Positions 1 through 12,699 of a stretch of DNA of 64,000 nt are shown here, in pieces. A program made the translations under genes and the position numbers. Position 1 is the first letter of the stretch, and every line of letters begins with the position of its first letter. The notes below the pieces were generated by a model. That model was not told the DNA's origin. It saw only the letters and a list, made by a program, of their open reading frames with translations, and ran no database searches. Source of the stretch: Gymnorhina tibicen (Eukaryota; Chordata; Aves; Passeriformes; Artamidae); NCBI GenBank assembly GCA_013399875.1, contig VXAZ01000373.1, forward strand, positions 248,001 to 312,000, in the 5' to 3' direction.

Positions 1-2237
1 CTGCAATGAACCTGGGAGATCAAGAACAATGAACTAGGCTTGATATGCTTGCCCAAAGATTCCCTTATTCCCTCCCTCTCCAAAAGGTTATTTCCTAGCT
101 GTGTTTACATGTTGCTGGTTTATTTCTTTTCACACAAAACCTGAGGTTTCAGTAACACATTTTCTAATGCTTTCAGAAGAAACATTTAAAATATAACATG
201 GTTTGGTTTTCTATTTAACAAGCATCCAAAATGATAACTCTAAATTAAGCAAATCCTAAACTAAGAATTATCATTTAGAAACTTAAGCAGCATTAATCTA
301 TCATATTGACAATGTCTTCACTACAAGAAATATTAATTTTGGTTATGAAGTTAAATACTATATTAGAAGTTTTGTTAAAATCAGAACAAATTAAAAGTAA
401 CTGTGTCATAACCTCTGTATTTATAGAAAGACATATGGTGAGAAGACTATGGATTGAGGACTATACAACAGAACAAATTATCTTGACTTAAATCCCAGAT
501 AAAATATTGAAAATGCTGTTGCAGGGTTCAAGAAATACAGAATTAAAGCAGAGAAAATTAGTTTTAATGTCAGCCAGTCACAACTGCTTCTTACAATGTT
601 TGAGAATATATTATATAAGTTTTGAGATTGTTTCATTGAAAAAAGTAACAAGACAAAATTAACATATCATCATTAACATTTCATTTCAAAGGAGACTTGC
701 TACACAGTAAGATTGATTAAAACTTAGTTTTATGCAACAGAATACATCAAATGGATTAAAGAACCAATTACAAAAAAAACCAGAACCCAAACCAAATCTA
801 TGGAGAAGGAAATGTGAAAACATTTGCAGGTAAAGTTTTACCAGAGCCCAAATTACTCTTTCATCAGTATTTGTATCATCACCAAAAACAGCTTTATCAC
901 CAGTAATTTTTTATAGAAACAAAGACTGTCATCTGTAATGAGAAGACAGACTTGGCAAGGAAGCAACAAACAGAAAAATACGGGCAAATGCAGAAAGATA
1001 CAGTTAGAATAAAGGAATCCCGGCCATACCTACAGAGCAATGAGCAACCATGCCAGCAGCCAAAGTAGTGACTCAAGAGAATCAGCTAATAAAGCACTCA
1101 CTGCTAGTTGCCTATGCAGCACAGTGGTGAAAAGGATTATTAGGTTTTTAATTTACAGACAGGGGAAGGAGAGTGGAAGAGTGACAGAAAATCTTCTAGT
1201 AACACACTGGAATATTATCCATAGTACGAAGGTCCACATTTTTCAGGGATTGGAAAACTGAGGAACATGAAAGAATTATCTGTCAGAAGTTACACCAAAG
1301 GCTGAAGAAAAATACTTAAAGAGATAAAATCTTCAGCTTATTACAAAAAATTGGGTTAGTACTTTGAAAAGAAAGAAAAATATCTATTCAAGTTAGGAAA
1401 GAAATGCACAGCCAAGGGCTGGAAGGTGACATGGATCCACTAGAAACCCCAAACAGATTTTGGGAAAGTGCAGCTTTCTCATCAGAACAAGGTAACAATG
1501 GACACTGCAGATTTTTCAACGCACTCCCCCTCACAAACAAGAGTATTCAGCAGATGAGACCTTAGAAATAGTTTAATTTTAAAGCGCCTTTTGTTTTGGT
1601 AGAGCTGGCATCTTGATTGAGAGAAGTATTCCTAATACTATTTCTAAGAGTTGGGCAGGTTTAAAGAGTGTCTCATTTAAAGATCCCTAATTCCATTTAT
1701 CATTCACTATGAAGTTTCTGTTTCAGAAAAAAAAGTCACAAATTCCACCATACTTCAGAACTAAAGTAAAGATGACTGTGGGCTGGAAAACAGTATTAGT
1801 ATTTCAATAAAGTAAACTAGCTGATGTAGCATAATAAATCACATTTTACAGTGCAATTTTAGCAACAGATAGCAATCTAACATCCTTAAAAGCCCCGTGA
1901 AACACAAATGTAACAGTAGGTATTCCGTAACTACAATATATAAATCTGAAGCCCTAGGTTATTTACCAATCCTCAAAATCTAAGCATCACTGGGGTTCAA
2001 TATATCAGGCTTTTAGATTATCTACAGTTCTAACTGATGATCCAAAATAGAGGATTACGGAGCAGGATACAATGTGCACTAACAACTCCAAGTACCAAAT
2101 AGAATACTAGCAGCTAATAGATGCATGAGTTTTTAAATCTTTCCCTACCCTGCAAACCATTAAACTTTCCTGGAATTCACAAAGACACGTATAGAGAAAA
2201 CCACTAAAAAAGTGGATTAAAGGCATTTGGTACTCAC
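1..2237 (-). other. EXOC2 intron 4 (partial)
   Basis: AT-rich intronic DNA downstream of the exon 4 donor. I looked on the minus strand for the next EXOC2 exon (a region expected to encode a motif like DLEMLFHGMSADF) and did not see it, so the acceptor must lie before position 1. No repeat family is recognisable, only short A-rich runs (for example around 770). Small open frames such as 306-491 and 1040-1261 have no recognisable similarity. Confidence 0.75.
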
Positions 2238-2364
2238 TTGTCTATCTCAATACCAAGCGGATTAGCTGGACGTAGGGACAAGGGGGGAATCCCTTTGTTC
2301 CTGTCAGTGCGCATGTCATAATAGTTCATTTCATCCACCCAGACAGCAGACTGATCCAAGATAC
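2238..2364 (-). CDS. EXOC2: EXOC2 exon 4: residues 99-141
   Basis: This 127-base exon has an acceptor TTTTCTCTAG ending at 2365 and a donor GTGAGT at 2237-2232. It completes Gly99 and reads 41 codons, including [31 protein letters not shown] and NPLGIEID. It ends with two bases (AA) of a split codon, so intron 4 is phase 2. The segment lies just after the IPT/TIG domain, in the linker leading to the helical exocyst core. Translation and splice phases agree exactly with exon 3. The next exon is not in the window. Confidence 0.95.
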
Positions 2365-3817
2365 CTAGAGAAAACAAAGCACAGATCCTTAAAACAACAA
2401 GGGCAGTCCAGCACCATCAACTTCTAACATACTGAATTAATTTGAAAAATCCTGATAAATATAAAATGCATGCCTAGGTAATATATTGAAAGATACATGG
2501 CAAAACAACCTGGATGCAATTATGCTAAATTATTTTATTATAGCTGCTGAAAAGGTATTCATGGCTGGGCGTTGAACATTACCCTCTTGCAGCGTGCACA
2601 GTTTCACGTACATCAGGAGCATTTGCCTGACCACAAAGTATTAGTATTTTCATTCCTGCAAGTATTTTGGTATCTGTCCAAACCTTGTTATCCGCTACTT
2701 TCAAATGAGCAATTAATTGAAAGTCTTCTCATTTGCATATTTTAGGGAAGATTCCTTTTCTGTTCCATTTGCTATCCAAAAGGTAACTGACCTTTGGCCA
2801 CACGCCAAGATAAATTACTTCAAGGACACAGAACTGGCTTTGCTTCCAATGCCTTAGCACAGACAATGCATACAGGTGAGGCACAATACGTCCTGGAATC
2901 TCAGCTGTAAATGGAGCCAGTCATATCCTTGGCCTTGCCCTTCTTTAACATACCCACCAGGTACTCAACACCAGAAATTACTCCATCCCCACACTTCCCC
3001 ATATTTTCAAATATGAATTCTCCTCTCTCATCACCAAAAGCTTCACTGTATAACATTTGCACTTACACATTTCACCTTTCTATTATTAAGATATTAGTGC
3101 AGCTTGGGAGAAATTACATGTTATTTAACTGTCACTGAAGGGCTGAGAATAAAAGCCTAAAACAGTTCTTGTGGGAACTCCTGTGTTAGAAAAGATAACT
3201 ATCCAACTTCACCAATGAGGGGTTCTGAGAGAAACATTTTCAATCCACACGGTATTTAGACTGGATTCTAGGTTAAGCAGAGGTCCTAGACTGCTTGGCA
3301 AAATAATTTTAATGGTTAAGCATCTCATGAGAAATACTTAAGACTTTTTGTTTTGCAGGATGGTTTGAATTACAAACAAGAAATGGCACTGAGGACTCAA
3401 CTTTCTTTAAAGGATTAACTGTCAGCTCAGGATTTAGGTGTAAAGATCATAAACTGGCTCAGATTTTGTATTTATCTAGTACACTTAAGAGTAATTACTG
3501 GATCTGTTATTAAGTTTTTTAAAATTTTAGAAGTTTAGTGCTATTCCTTAAAGAAAAAGAACGGTCTACTTTTCATTCATCACTGAGGGTTTTATCAAGA
3601 TATTGAGAAAGGATTAATTTTACATATACCCTGAGTTTCTCTCTCTCTCTCTATATATATGCACTTGCACATTTTATTGATATACTCTGCATTTTCTAAA
3701 CAACTGAAAATTTTCCTGAGGTGGATCAATTTCAAACACACATTTTATAGAAAGAGGCATTCAGTCATACATTTGCTTAGCAAACAAAATAGATGTGGGT
3801 TTGAACAAGAACTATAC
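2365..3817 (-). other. EXOC2 intron 3
   Basis: A 1453-base phase 1 intron between exons 3 and 4. It contains a short (CT)n-(AT)n stretch at about 3640-3661 but no recognised gene or mobile element. Confidence 0.85.
3640..3661. repeat. (CT)n-(AT)n compound microsatellite
   Basis: A short CT dinucleotide run passes directly into an AT dinucleotide run inside EXOC2 intron 3. Confidence 0.8.
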
Positions 3818-3994
3818 CTATTTTTTCAGGTTTAAGCAGTTTGAAGGAAACAGTTGAAGTTCCTTTGCCACCAGACTTTGTAGTAACAATAATGTCTCCC
3901 TTGTCATTTTTAGCCTGTCCAACTCGACACACGATTTTACTGGCAGACATCCATTCTGCAGTGAGGAGACAGTTGTGCCCACAGATTGTTAAAC
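3818..3994 (-). CDS. EXOC2: EXOC2 exon 3: residues 40-99 (rest of IPT/TIG domain)
   Basis: This 177-base exon is flanked by a pyrimidine-rich acceptor (TTTTTCCCAG ending at 3995) and a donor GTATAG starting at 3817. It completes the split Gly40 and reads 58 full codons beginning [19 protein letters not shown]. It continues through [19 protein letters not shown] and ends FKLLKPEKI before another split Gly. This is the conserved second half of the Sec5 IPT/TIG fold. Both flanking introns are phase 1, so the exon can be removed without a frameshift, but doing so would destroy the domain. There is no stop or frameshift, and the match to the vertebrate family is nearly complete. Confidence 0.96.
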
Positions 3995-4847
3995 CTGGGA
4001 AAAAGAAAAAAAAGAAGAAACATACTACTGTGAATAGAAGTATTTACTGAAATTCTGCAGTGCAAATTCATTTATGATGCTTCACGTATTTTACATAAAT
4101 ATATAACCCTTCACCAGTCCCCTACAGTCAATAACAGTCAAGAAGTCAAAAATACATTTTTCAGATGTTTCCTAGGTGATTTCAGGTATTTTGTCCCAGC
4201 AACAATTCATGAGACACAAGCAGTGCTGTTTGAAACTTATTTTAATCCCTTCCACCACTTTTGGGCTACTGTGACTTTTACTTCATCTAATAAAATAGAT
4301 TTTCTGTCTGCAAGACACTAGAGAACTGCTGTTCAGTATTGTATTTCTGTGAAACTTCCTTTAAAAGCTGCACGCAGCAAATCTTTCACAAGTTCAGTCT
4401 GCATGACTTGGCACAAAAAAAAAAAAGAAGACACTGTAAAATATTCACAACGAACAATGTTTCTTCAACCTTATTTGTTTAGCAGTACTTCTGTGGGTGG
4501 ACACAGAAGGCTGTTTGGGTTGAAGTAGTATTAATTGACAAATATACTGTCCCAATCTCTTCTGTACAAAATCCATGGCCCAAGACTGATTCTGATGAAT
4601 AAACTGCCCTTGTTATATGAAAGAACAATCATGTTATGCTCATCTATTCCCTCTTCTACACTTTCTCACAAGAAGGATGACACACTATGACAGAAAGGTC
4701 TTTTCTTACAGAAAGAGACTGTGATGTACTAAAATATGTCAAGCTTTAGTGTTCAAGAACATCTCTTACAACTTAAGAGTCAAGGTGCACCTTAATGTAA
4801 GGTCCAAGACTTTCTCAGATTTCATATAAAATTGGTCCAATCAAGCC

Positions 4848-4874
4848 AACCAATCACCAACCAACTGATTGGTT
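4848..4874. repeat. Inverted repeat, 9-bp stem with CCAAT motifs
   Basis: AACCAATCA (4848-4856) is followed after 9 bases by its exact reverse complement TGATTGGTT (4866-4874). The arms carry CCAAT motifs in both orientations. It could form a small hairpin or bind an NF-Y-type factor, but chance is a sufficient explanation in intronic DNA. Confidence 0.6.
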
Positions 4875-7384
4875 CTGGTCAGATCAGGACTCTGGATGCT
4901 GGAATATGGATTGTTTTCTCAGATCTAGAACAACAATTTCCATATTCCTAGCTGGAGTTTTGATGTCCTGAAAAACTGGCAAGATCCTAACTGCTCTAGT
5001 ATCAATTTGGAGAACAACTTCACTAGGTTCTTCCGAAATAACACCCTTAGCTAGAAACATTTTGCCTAATGTCCAAAAGGACAAGGCTGTACTAGTCTGC
5101 TGGCTGTACTGGAGTATAAATTCATCAGGCAGAGCAGTTCCTCCCCTGTTGGCTTGACTTTTGTTTTTAATTTCTAGAAAGCTCTGACCAATTTAGAAAA
5201 TACTTAGAGACAGAAAAGGGTCAGCATATGTGGCTCAGTACCAAAGCTTCACACTTATTTTTTCTCACAATTTAAGCCTCTGACATGACACAGCAGACAA
5301 ATTTGGCAGTTTTCATGGCTGTCAGACATAAAAATGCATTACTCCCTGCCAAAAACCATCTTGAAAATGAAATCCAAAAAAATAAAAAAAATGGAAAGGC
5401 ACTGAATCTTAGTACAACTGAAATTAATTTTACTTGAGAAAGGACAGTAGATTTGTTTCTTAAATATTCTTTCTGAATTCCAGAGGGGGAGTGGGATGAA
5501 ATAGGATATAAACACAAAAAGACTTAAAATAAAAACAATATTTTGGTTATTTATTAATAAAATTTTAACCAGGCCAGGTTTTAGTTTCAAGAGGGAAAGG
5601 AAAAAACTCCAACATTATGATGCATATTACATATATGCAATAATATAACCTTATGTTATATTGTTATAATTTTACATCTCTTACAGTTTTATGCTAGCAT
5701 CTTCTCTAAAGGAAAAAAGATTGTGATAGGAACTAAGATTAACTGAAATACTTTGCCCAAACAATTCATAAAGATGTTTTCACTCCAGATTTTCTGAATT
5801 CATGGTTAAATTAAGCAATACTTTAAAATCCAGAACTCTAGAATCCAGAAGCTATAGTAATTTAGTAGGGTAAAAAATTCTAAACAACTGTTTGAAGATC
5901 CTTGTATCAATTATTGTCTACTCATCAGAGGTTCCAAAAGCTCTCAAGAGAACAAGATCACAAGGTCCAATACTTTTGAAATGGCAGGAAATGGCCTTTG
6001 CGTGTATCTTAAAAATGCAAAAGAAAGTTAAGTCTCTATCAGCATTTTATATACCACATGAAACATAGTAATGGCACAACACAATTTCTAAAACAAATAA
6101 AGGCATGTTGGGGGAGAGGTTTTGTTAGCACAGTTACCACATTTCTTTCTCCAGAAATAGGAAACTTCCCTTTAAATAGAACTTAATTTGAATCTGTTGC
6201 ATGGTACAAAGATCTCTGAGAACATCATTCTCAGCTTCTAGTTTTTACGTGCCTTTCTATAAATAGGCATAAGTAGTACTCTTATTGAGACTTTCCGATT
6301 TTGGTTAAGCTTATATATGGGCAATTTTACAATGTCTAAAAAATACAGCTGCAAATGTCTTAAAAGACAAACTAAACCTTGAAAACACGAATGTTACAGG
6401 TATCTCCTGGATTTGGCATTTTGTACCATGACCTATAGAGTTACAAATAAAAAGTTTATTTGGTTTCAAAGATACAAAGAGATTACTAGAAGGCTTTCTC
6501 TTAAATGAAACCAAAAGAATGTTCTCCTATTACGTGATACTCTGTTTATATATAGAAAAAAGTTTCTTGCTTTTCATTTTACACTAATGCACCTCGAACT
6601 TTATAAACTTTATAAAGACCTCACTCAAACTCGCTCAACTCTCATGCCTACAAAGCCTCAATTTTGCATGTATTTCCATTCAAGTCATAGGGAATATTTA
6701 CATGCCTAATTTAACCATTAAAAGAAATCTTTACATATCTGGGGCCTTAGTCACTTAATGGAGAAAGCTGACAACTGAACTAAGGAAAAAATAAGGCAAT
6801 GCATTATTTATTTTTACCTCAAAGCATAAAATTATTAGCAGCTGTGTATTACAAATGTTACTCTGAAAGAAATACAAGAAGAAATATTAGCAGTTGGTCA
6901 GCTGTAGCACTGAGGTACAGTTCAGGACATGTCTTCCTTCCAAGAACGTAGCACTGATCATTTCTAAGAGGATCATACCAATGAACTAATGAGGCTATTG
7001 AAATACATCAGCCACACAAATACACAGAAATATACTCACCCCTAACATCATCAGTTATTTGAGGATTTCTCAATATGGATTCTATAGTGTACTGCAACCT
7101 TATCTAGCAGCTCAGAAAAATACTACTTCCCCTTCTGAGAGACAGCAAACTGAAGTGGAAAACTGTAGTAGCTTATGGTTGGCCATAAAGCTCATTATGG
7201 TGGCCATGAATGGAATTAGTGAATCTTGGTTTACAGCCATGAAACGAAATATTTTTCCTAGCAAAGCCAAACAAAATTCCAATGGCCTTCGGAGGAGTCG
7301 TGATTCCATAACAAATTAGACAAATTGTCTCTAACATGACTACTGAAGTACACATATGCATAACTTATAAAAGAAATAAGGGAA

Positions 7385-8330
7385 ATTCCAGTAGTTAACT
7401 TGGATTTCCAGAAGATTTTACGGAGTCCTTCTCAAAAGGCTTAAGAAAATGAAGCAGCTATAGGATATGAACCCCTAATGGATAAACAGCTCAGCAAGAT
7501 AGAAACAGGGTTACAGTAAATGATGTGTTTTGACTGAGGAAAGTTTCCATGTGGTATATACCAGGATCACTTATGTTCAGTACATTTATAAATGACAAGA
7601 TAAAGAGGTTACAAAGTTGGCTGATGACATTCATTTATTCAGAGTGTGAAGACCACAAACCCCAGAAAAATGCAAGCCAGAATATTAGACTGAGTGGATG
7701 TACTATAATGTAGATGCTATAATACAACAGCTGAAATTCAATGAACAAAGACAAGATGAACGCAGACAAAACCTTAAATTCACAGATAGCAGGCTCAAAC
7801 TGACTACTAATCCTCATGCATTTAATAATGGAACTATAGTAGGCAGAACAAGAAAAACATTAGTTTGATTCTTAGTAGGAGTTATACAGAAAACAGAACT
7901 CTGTGCTATGGATGAAATACAAAACAAAAGTGAAAGTACAGTGTTATGCCACAGGGCATTCACATCCTGAACACTGCACGCAACCAAGATGTGTCACCCA
8001 TGACTGGTAGTGAAACTAAGAGATTTGCTGAAGAGCAAGAAGAAGGCCCAAGGATGCATGCAGAAAATTTAAATAAGCTAAGACATTTCAGCCTGAAAAG
8101 GAAGCAACAGAGCAGTAATGAACAAGCTCTGTGACCAGGAGAATTAGTGAAAACGTCTTGTCCCCTCCCTCAGCGCAAGAGCTATGATGATTCAAACGAA
8201 ATTACCACGTTAAAAATCAGAACAGCAATGAAAAGGGTTCTTCACATATTGTGTAGCTAAATCACTGAACCTGCTTTGTCATAACTGCTACAGATACACA
8301 AACTGACTTCATACTAATTCAAAATATAGC
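7385..8330 (+). mobile_element. Ancient CR1 LINE fragment: 3' part of ORF2 and start of 3' UTR
   Basis: The plus strand follows the order of a CR1 reverse-transcriptase ORF, heavily decayed. Around 7399 it reads like the 'DFQKAFD...' block (TTGGATTTCCAGAAG, CTTCTCAAAAGGCTTAAG). Around 7587 comes the 'FINDL' block (CATTTATAAATGACAAGATA), then GGCTGATGACATT, the 'DDT' region. Around 7732 it has AAATTCAATG. Around 7967 it has CCTGAACACTGCACGCAACC. Around 8087 it has TTTCAGCCTGAAAAGGAAGC, and around 8245 TTCTTCACATATTGTG. Frames are broken throughout, so it is inactive. It lies in EXOC2 intron 2 in antisense orientation to the gene. The identification is by remembered sauropsid CR1 consensus, and the edges are approximate. 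Confidence 0.8.
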
Positions 8331-8713
8331 CAACCCCAGTGACTTTCTAAATACACTGAAAGCACTTCTGACATGAAAATTTCAATGCAGAAATTCTCAG
8401 TTCCTGAGAAAGTAACAAAGGAGCATCTCATTAAGTATACCATCTTCTAGTACACTGCACTAAGCATTCACTCCTCGTGTTCATGTTCAGCACAGGATGC
8501 TGAGTCAGATTCAGGTTTCATCTAAAAAGGTACAGTCAGTCTGATTAGTTACACACCGGGCAGCACCCCTGAATTTATGGATTCCAGTGCATATTTGTGG
8601 AAAGGGCATTCCTCATAGCATTCAACATAGATTCTATCATGCAAAAAATTTATCTCTAATCATATCCAAAACGCTACCTTCTGCAGTACCGAAAGGGTGT
8701 TTTTTCAACTTAC

Positions 8714-8831
8714 CTATGAGGTCTGTAGGTCCAGTCCCCAAATTTTCTCCTCTAATTGTCACTTTTGTCCATGAGATGCCTTCATTGGGAGAGATACCGG
8801 TTACAAGTGGGGGCTGCCGTGCTCGAGACAT
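8714..8831 (-). CDS. EXOC2: EXOC2 exon 2, coding part: start codon and residues 1-39 (start of IPT/TIG Ral-binding domain)
   Basis: The ATG is at 8831-8829 on the minus strand. The peptide opens [18 protein letters not shown] and continues through [19 protein letters not shown], which matches the N-terminus of vertebrate EXOC2/Sec5 almost residue for residue. This is the first strand region of the IPT/TIG (immunoglobulin-like) domain that binds active RalA/RalB. Thr11 and Arg27, reported as critical for RalA contact in the mammalian protein, are both present. The exon ends after the first base of a Gly codon (residue 40), followed by a consensus donor GTAAGT at 8713-8708, so intron 2 is phase 1. 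Ala4 and Ser20 differ from the human residues as I remember them. The open frame continues past the donor, but that read-through is intron and is not coding. Confidence 0.95.
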
Positions 8832-8869
8832 GATGACTGTTCAGTTACTGCAATCTGAGCTGCTTTTAT
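8832..8869 (-). other. EXOC2: EXOC2 exon 2, 5' untranslated part
   Basis: Just upstream of the start codon the minus strand has several AG acceptors in series. The most upstream plausible one (AACAG before 8869) follows a T-rich stretch, which would give a 38-base leader. Alternatives would start the exon at about 8859 or closer to the ATG. I chose the first AG because the pyrimidine/T-rich tract precedes it directly. A short exon 2 leader implies a separate non-coding exon 1 further upstream. The exact acceptor is uncertain. Confidence 0.5.
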
Positions 8870-9703
8870 CTGTTCATCAAGAAATAATAAATTAAAACCC
8901 CACTAATTATATAAAAAGTCATTAAAACCATTTCAATCTGTTCTTCTAAAATGGAAGAGAAATATAAATGTAAATATGGAACACCACTCTGAAAGCCTTT
9001 TTTAATACACAGTCATAAACCAATAAAGAATAATTATACCTTCTTTGCACTTTTTAGAAGATTAAATATAGCTTTCTGAAAGAAAGAAAAAGTATATTCA
9101 GAAAAATAGTAAACCTTCAGAATGCTTAATGAAGCTATTTACATAGACTTCAAATTGCTAATGTCAGAATTCAAATTAGTCTATTTCAATCTCTATTGGA
9201 AAGTTATTATTGTATTACTTAGAAAGTTCAGAACTGTTAATCTAAGGTAAGTAATAGACCATGATTACATATTTGGATAACTTCTCCATCAAAATAAGAC
9301 TTACTGGCATAGACAGTCCCATGTGAAGAAGCCCTCAGCACTTATTTGTATAAAGCATCAATGTTAACACACACTGAGAAAATTACAACATGACTTGCAA
9401 ACACTACACTAGCAGAGATCATCAACAAAACAAACAATATCCTGGCATATCAACAAAAATGTACATAAAATTATTGAAGAAGCGTTTCCAGAAGAGTATT
9501 CCTTTGTGCCTGAAATGGAGTCAACTCAGACCAGTTTAATTAGCTCTGTCACTAATAAGCTCTGTAGCTCAAACACAAATATGGTACCCATGTTATGTGG
9601 TCTACATTTAGTTTACTATGCAACTGATCACAAAATCCTATTGTTTATTAGCAGTTTCCTTTGTGCAGCTCTGCAGCTATAAATAGCTACAAGAAGCTGA
9701 GTA

Positions 9704-9740
9704 TATATATATATGATGATATATATGATGAATATAACCT
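9704..9740. repeat. AT/ATG-rich simple repeat
   Basis: A TATATATATA run followed by interspersed ATGATGATATATATGATG units, intronic. Confidence 0.75.
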
Positions 9741-12660
9741 GAAGCATGTCCCACAAACTTCTTTATATTTACAACACTTACTAAATACCATCACCATTCC
9801 AAAACCTCAGTTACACATATACAACACTTAAGTGTAAACAATTTTGGAAGTTCAGATTGGTAAAATACATGTGGAATATAAGCCAAGCTTCATAAGGTTC
9901 CTCTTAGCTATTGTTTTTGAATCGAGATGTATTTTCTACTCTTACTTGCAAATGGTCAAGTCCATGAAACCCAGAAACTCTCTAAACCACCTCTAACAAT
10001 AAATTGTAGCAGAACTGCAGTTTCCAAACACCTGCAGTTAAGAAATACTAGAATTAAGACATACTTGTTTCAGCTGCTTCTGCATATACAAAATACTTTC
10101 ATTGTGCCAACATACCCCATGCTTCTACACAGCCTCCCCATATTTTTCAGTGGTAGTAGCTAGATCTGACATGAGAATCAAATAAGCTCCCACTGACTGC
10201 TTTCTTTCTTCATATTCCAAAGTTGGAACACACACTGAAAATGAAGATGGAAATAGAAAAGGCAGGAATTGGGAGGAAGACCTCATGCTAAAAGTAAAAA
10301 AAATACTGCCCTCAGAACAGGATCTCCTGTCTCTGTCTGCCCATACCACAGGTGCATAGCAGGTCACCTATAATAAAACTTCGCTTTTTTTCTCATCCAA
10401 CTTCAGAGCCCACAGCCACACCTGAAGTCAGTTTGAAATGCATCCTGAATATAGAGAATATTGCACAATGCTCTGAAATAGTGAGGTCCTAAACAACATC
10501 AATTCTATAAATAAGTCTGATTTTAAATGTCTGTTTCTTAGTTTCACATATTTAAAATAGGAATGCTATCACTCATCTCCAAAGCTGTTTTTGAAAACAA
10601 ATTCATGAACATAGGAAAGGCATTTAGATACTTTGAACACAACAGAAGTATAAATATCTTCAGAGAACTGTTCAGACTGAACAGTGTGCAATTAGTAAGA
10701 GATGCAAATTCATGTTGAACAAGCAAGAGCATAGTAAGTCGTAGTATGTGAGCCATGTCCAGCGTATGAAGGAAGTCTGGTAAGGGCCCATGATAACACA
10801 CACAACGTATCTCTAGTTTGGCTTTGTACCTTTACCTGGCAAACCTGATAGTATTTCTTGATTGGTTGCCTTCACAACATTAAAAACTACATAATGTGTT
10901 TAACAAAACATGGGTTTCTCTGTTTTTTTTGCAAACAACAATATGATGAAAAAGGAATTAAGTTATATAGTATTATATGGGTGCTCTTAATAGTCTTGTA
11001 TGTAAAATACTGGAACCTTTTACATGAACCCAACATGAGGCTGGAGAAGCAAGTAGTCAACAGATGCAGACTATAACCATGTGGATAAAAAAGCACTGAA
11101 GGAAAGAACTGTATCAGCAGATTAAAAAGAAATCAGCTGACACTCATCTCTAGCTATGGAAGAGAAGGTTGTGCTCTGTGCTTGTGCCCTACTCCTATTT
11201 CTTTCACAGAACTGGCTTCTCCTCCTCCTCACACAGAGATTGTCCCTGCCTCACTTCAAAACTGAGGCCAGGTCCCCATCTTGCAGAAGAACTGTCTCCT
11301 GCCCCTATCCTGTCGATTGTCCCTCTGACTTTTTACCTGTAAGTTCAAGCAGGGAGGGAGAGGGATGTTACTATTCCATCCTCCTTTCAAATCCAGACAC
11401 CTTGGTAATTCCTCTTACCCCGCATTCCCTACTCCAAGCCTTCCTGTCCAGATACCCCATCTACACTACTCTTGAGCCACTTCCTCACCACAGGTGCATG
11501 CCCAGCTTTCCTCTCATCTGTGCTGCATTCAAAACTACATCACCACACCACTGCCTGACAAAACAGTGGGCAGCATAACAGAAATAAGCTTCCCAGCTCT
11601 CCTTACCAAACCTAATAGTGCCTGGAGGAAACAACATGAAATTACAAGGGAAGTCTTGTTTACCCCTACACAAGATGCACATACACAGAAGTTCAGACCT
11701 TTCAGAAAGTGAAGTTTCCTCTGGATTCCTGTGCAAAAATGGTGCTAAAGAAGAATCAGGTCCCTAATTTTACCAAAAGGGAGGAGAATAAACTGCATCT
11801 ATTCCTCATAATCTTATCTATGTGGTCTTTGCAGCTTTTCTCACAGATCCTCAGCAGAGCTCAAAGATACACAAGAGCTGTAAAGGAACACTGGTGTTAT
11901 GCCCTCCCATACACACAACCACCTTCTGCAGGAAGCAACATGTGTCTAGATATCAGACAGCCAACATAAAACACCTCTTTTACTTTGGAGCAATTTTTTG
12001 TAAACTTTTATGTGGAATAATTATCAGTAACATTGACGTAAAAAAAGCCATCTTCAGGAACATCAGGTAATATGGAGAGGAAAAAACCTTGAGAAACACA
12101 AGTAAAAGAGAAGCTAATGTGGTATTATTTGTGTGGTATTATTTGGTTGATCCCTCTCCCCTGTCCCCCCAAATGTTATAGTTCTCTTGCATTGCAGCTA
12201 TTGTTGCTTTCAAAATACCTAGGCACACAGGTAATAGGCTTGTTCAATACCAAAACTCAAAAGTAATATTACAACATATTTTTCTGGATTTCAGAAATTG
12301 GCACTAGATCCCCCCTCATGATGAGCTAAATAAATGTAATAAAACCGCTGAGCCTCCTGAGATCTAGTATTTCTTCCAAAGTATTTCCATACTTACTGCA
12401 GAATTGCTTTAAAATACCTCACCGGAATGAGAATACCACAGTAAATCTCAACACATTACAAAGCACTACAGCACTGAGATGTTCTATTATTATTATTTTT
12501 AAATAGCAATTGCTTTCGTTTATTTCAAAGAGTGGAACTCTTTGTAATATGTCATTACTGTAAATATCAAGCAAATGCTTGGGAGCCTTCAATTCATTTA
12601 TAATATTTCCTCTCCTTCTCAGGACAGATGTCAATAGCTAACATGACTGAGGTGCTTACT

Positions 12661-12699
12661 GGGAAGCCTAGCCACTATATGGGAAGCCTAGCCACTATA
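12661..12699. repeat. Tandem duplication of a 20-bp unit
   Basis: GGGAAGCCTAGCCACTATAT at 12661-12680 is followed immediately by a second copy identical over 19 bases (12681-12699). The identity implies a recent replication-slippage duplication, or an assembly duplication. Confidence 0.9.

Larger units (their letters stand above)
3995..8713 (-). other. EXOC2 intron 2
   Basis: A 4719-base phase 1 intron. It contains an old CR1 relic (about 7385-8330) on the opposite strand to the gene and a 9-bp-stem inverted repeat with CCAAT motifs at 4848-4874. The remaining sequence is AT-rich and I recognise nothing else in it. Confidence 0.85.

Noticed and set aside
1..2237. EXOC2 exon 5
   Set aside because: The expected conserved peptide was sought on the minus strand and not seen; it must lie outside the window.
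8587..8895. 102-codon plus-strand open frame across EXOC2 exon 2
   Set aside because: It is the antisense shadow of the EXOC2 coding exon and extends through the splice donor; no independent similarity.
11156..11578. 140-codon plus-strand open frame in intron 1
   Set aside because: Lies in a pyrimidine/C-rich block that is poor in stop codons on this strand; Leu/Ser/Pro-rich low-complexity product with no family match.
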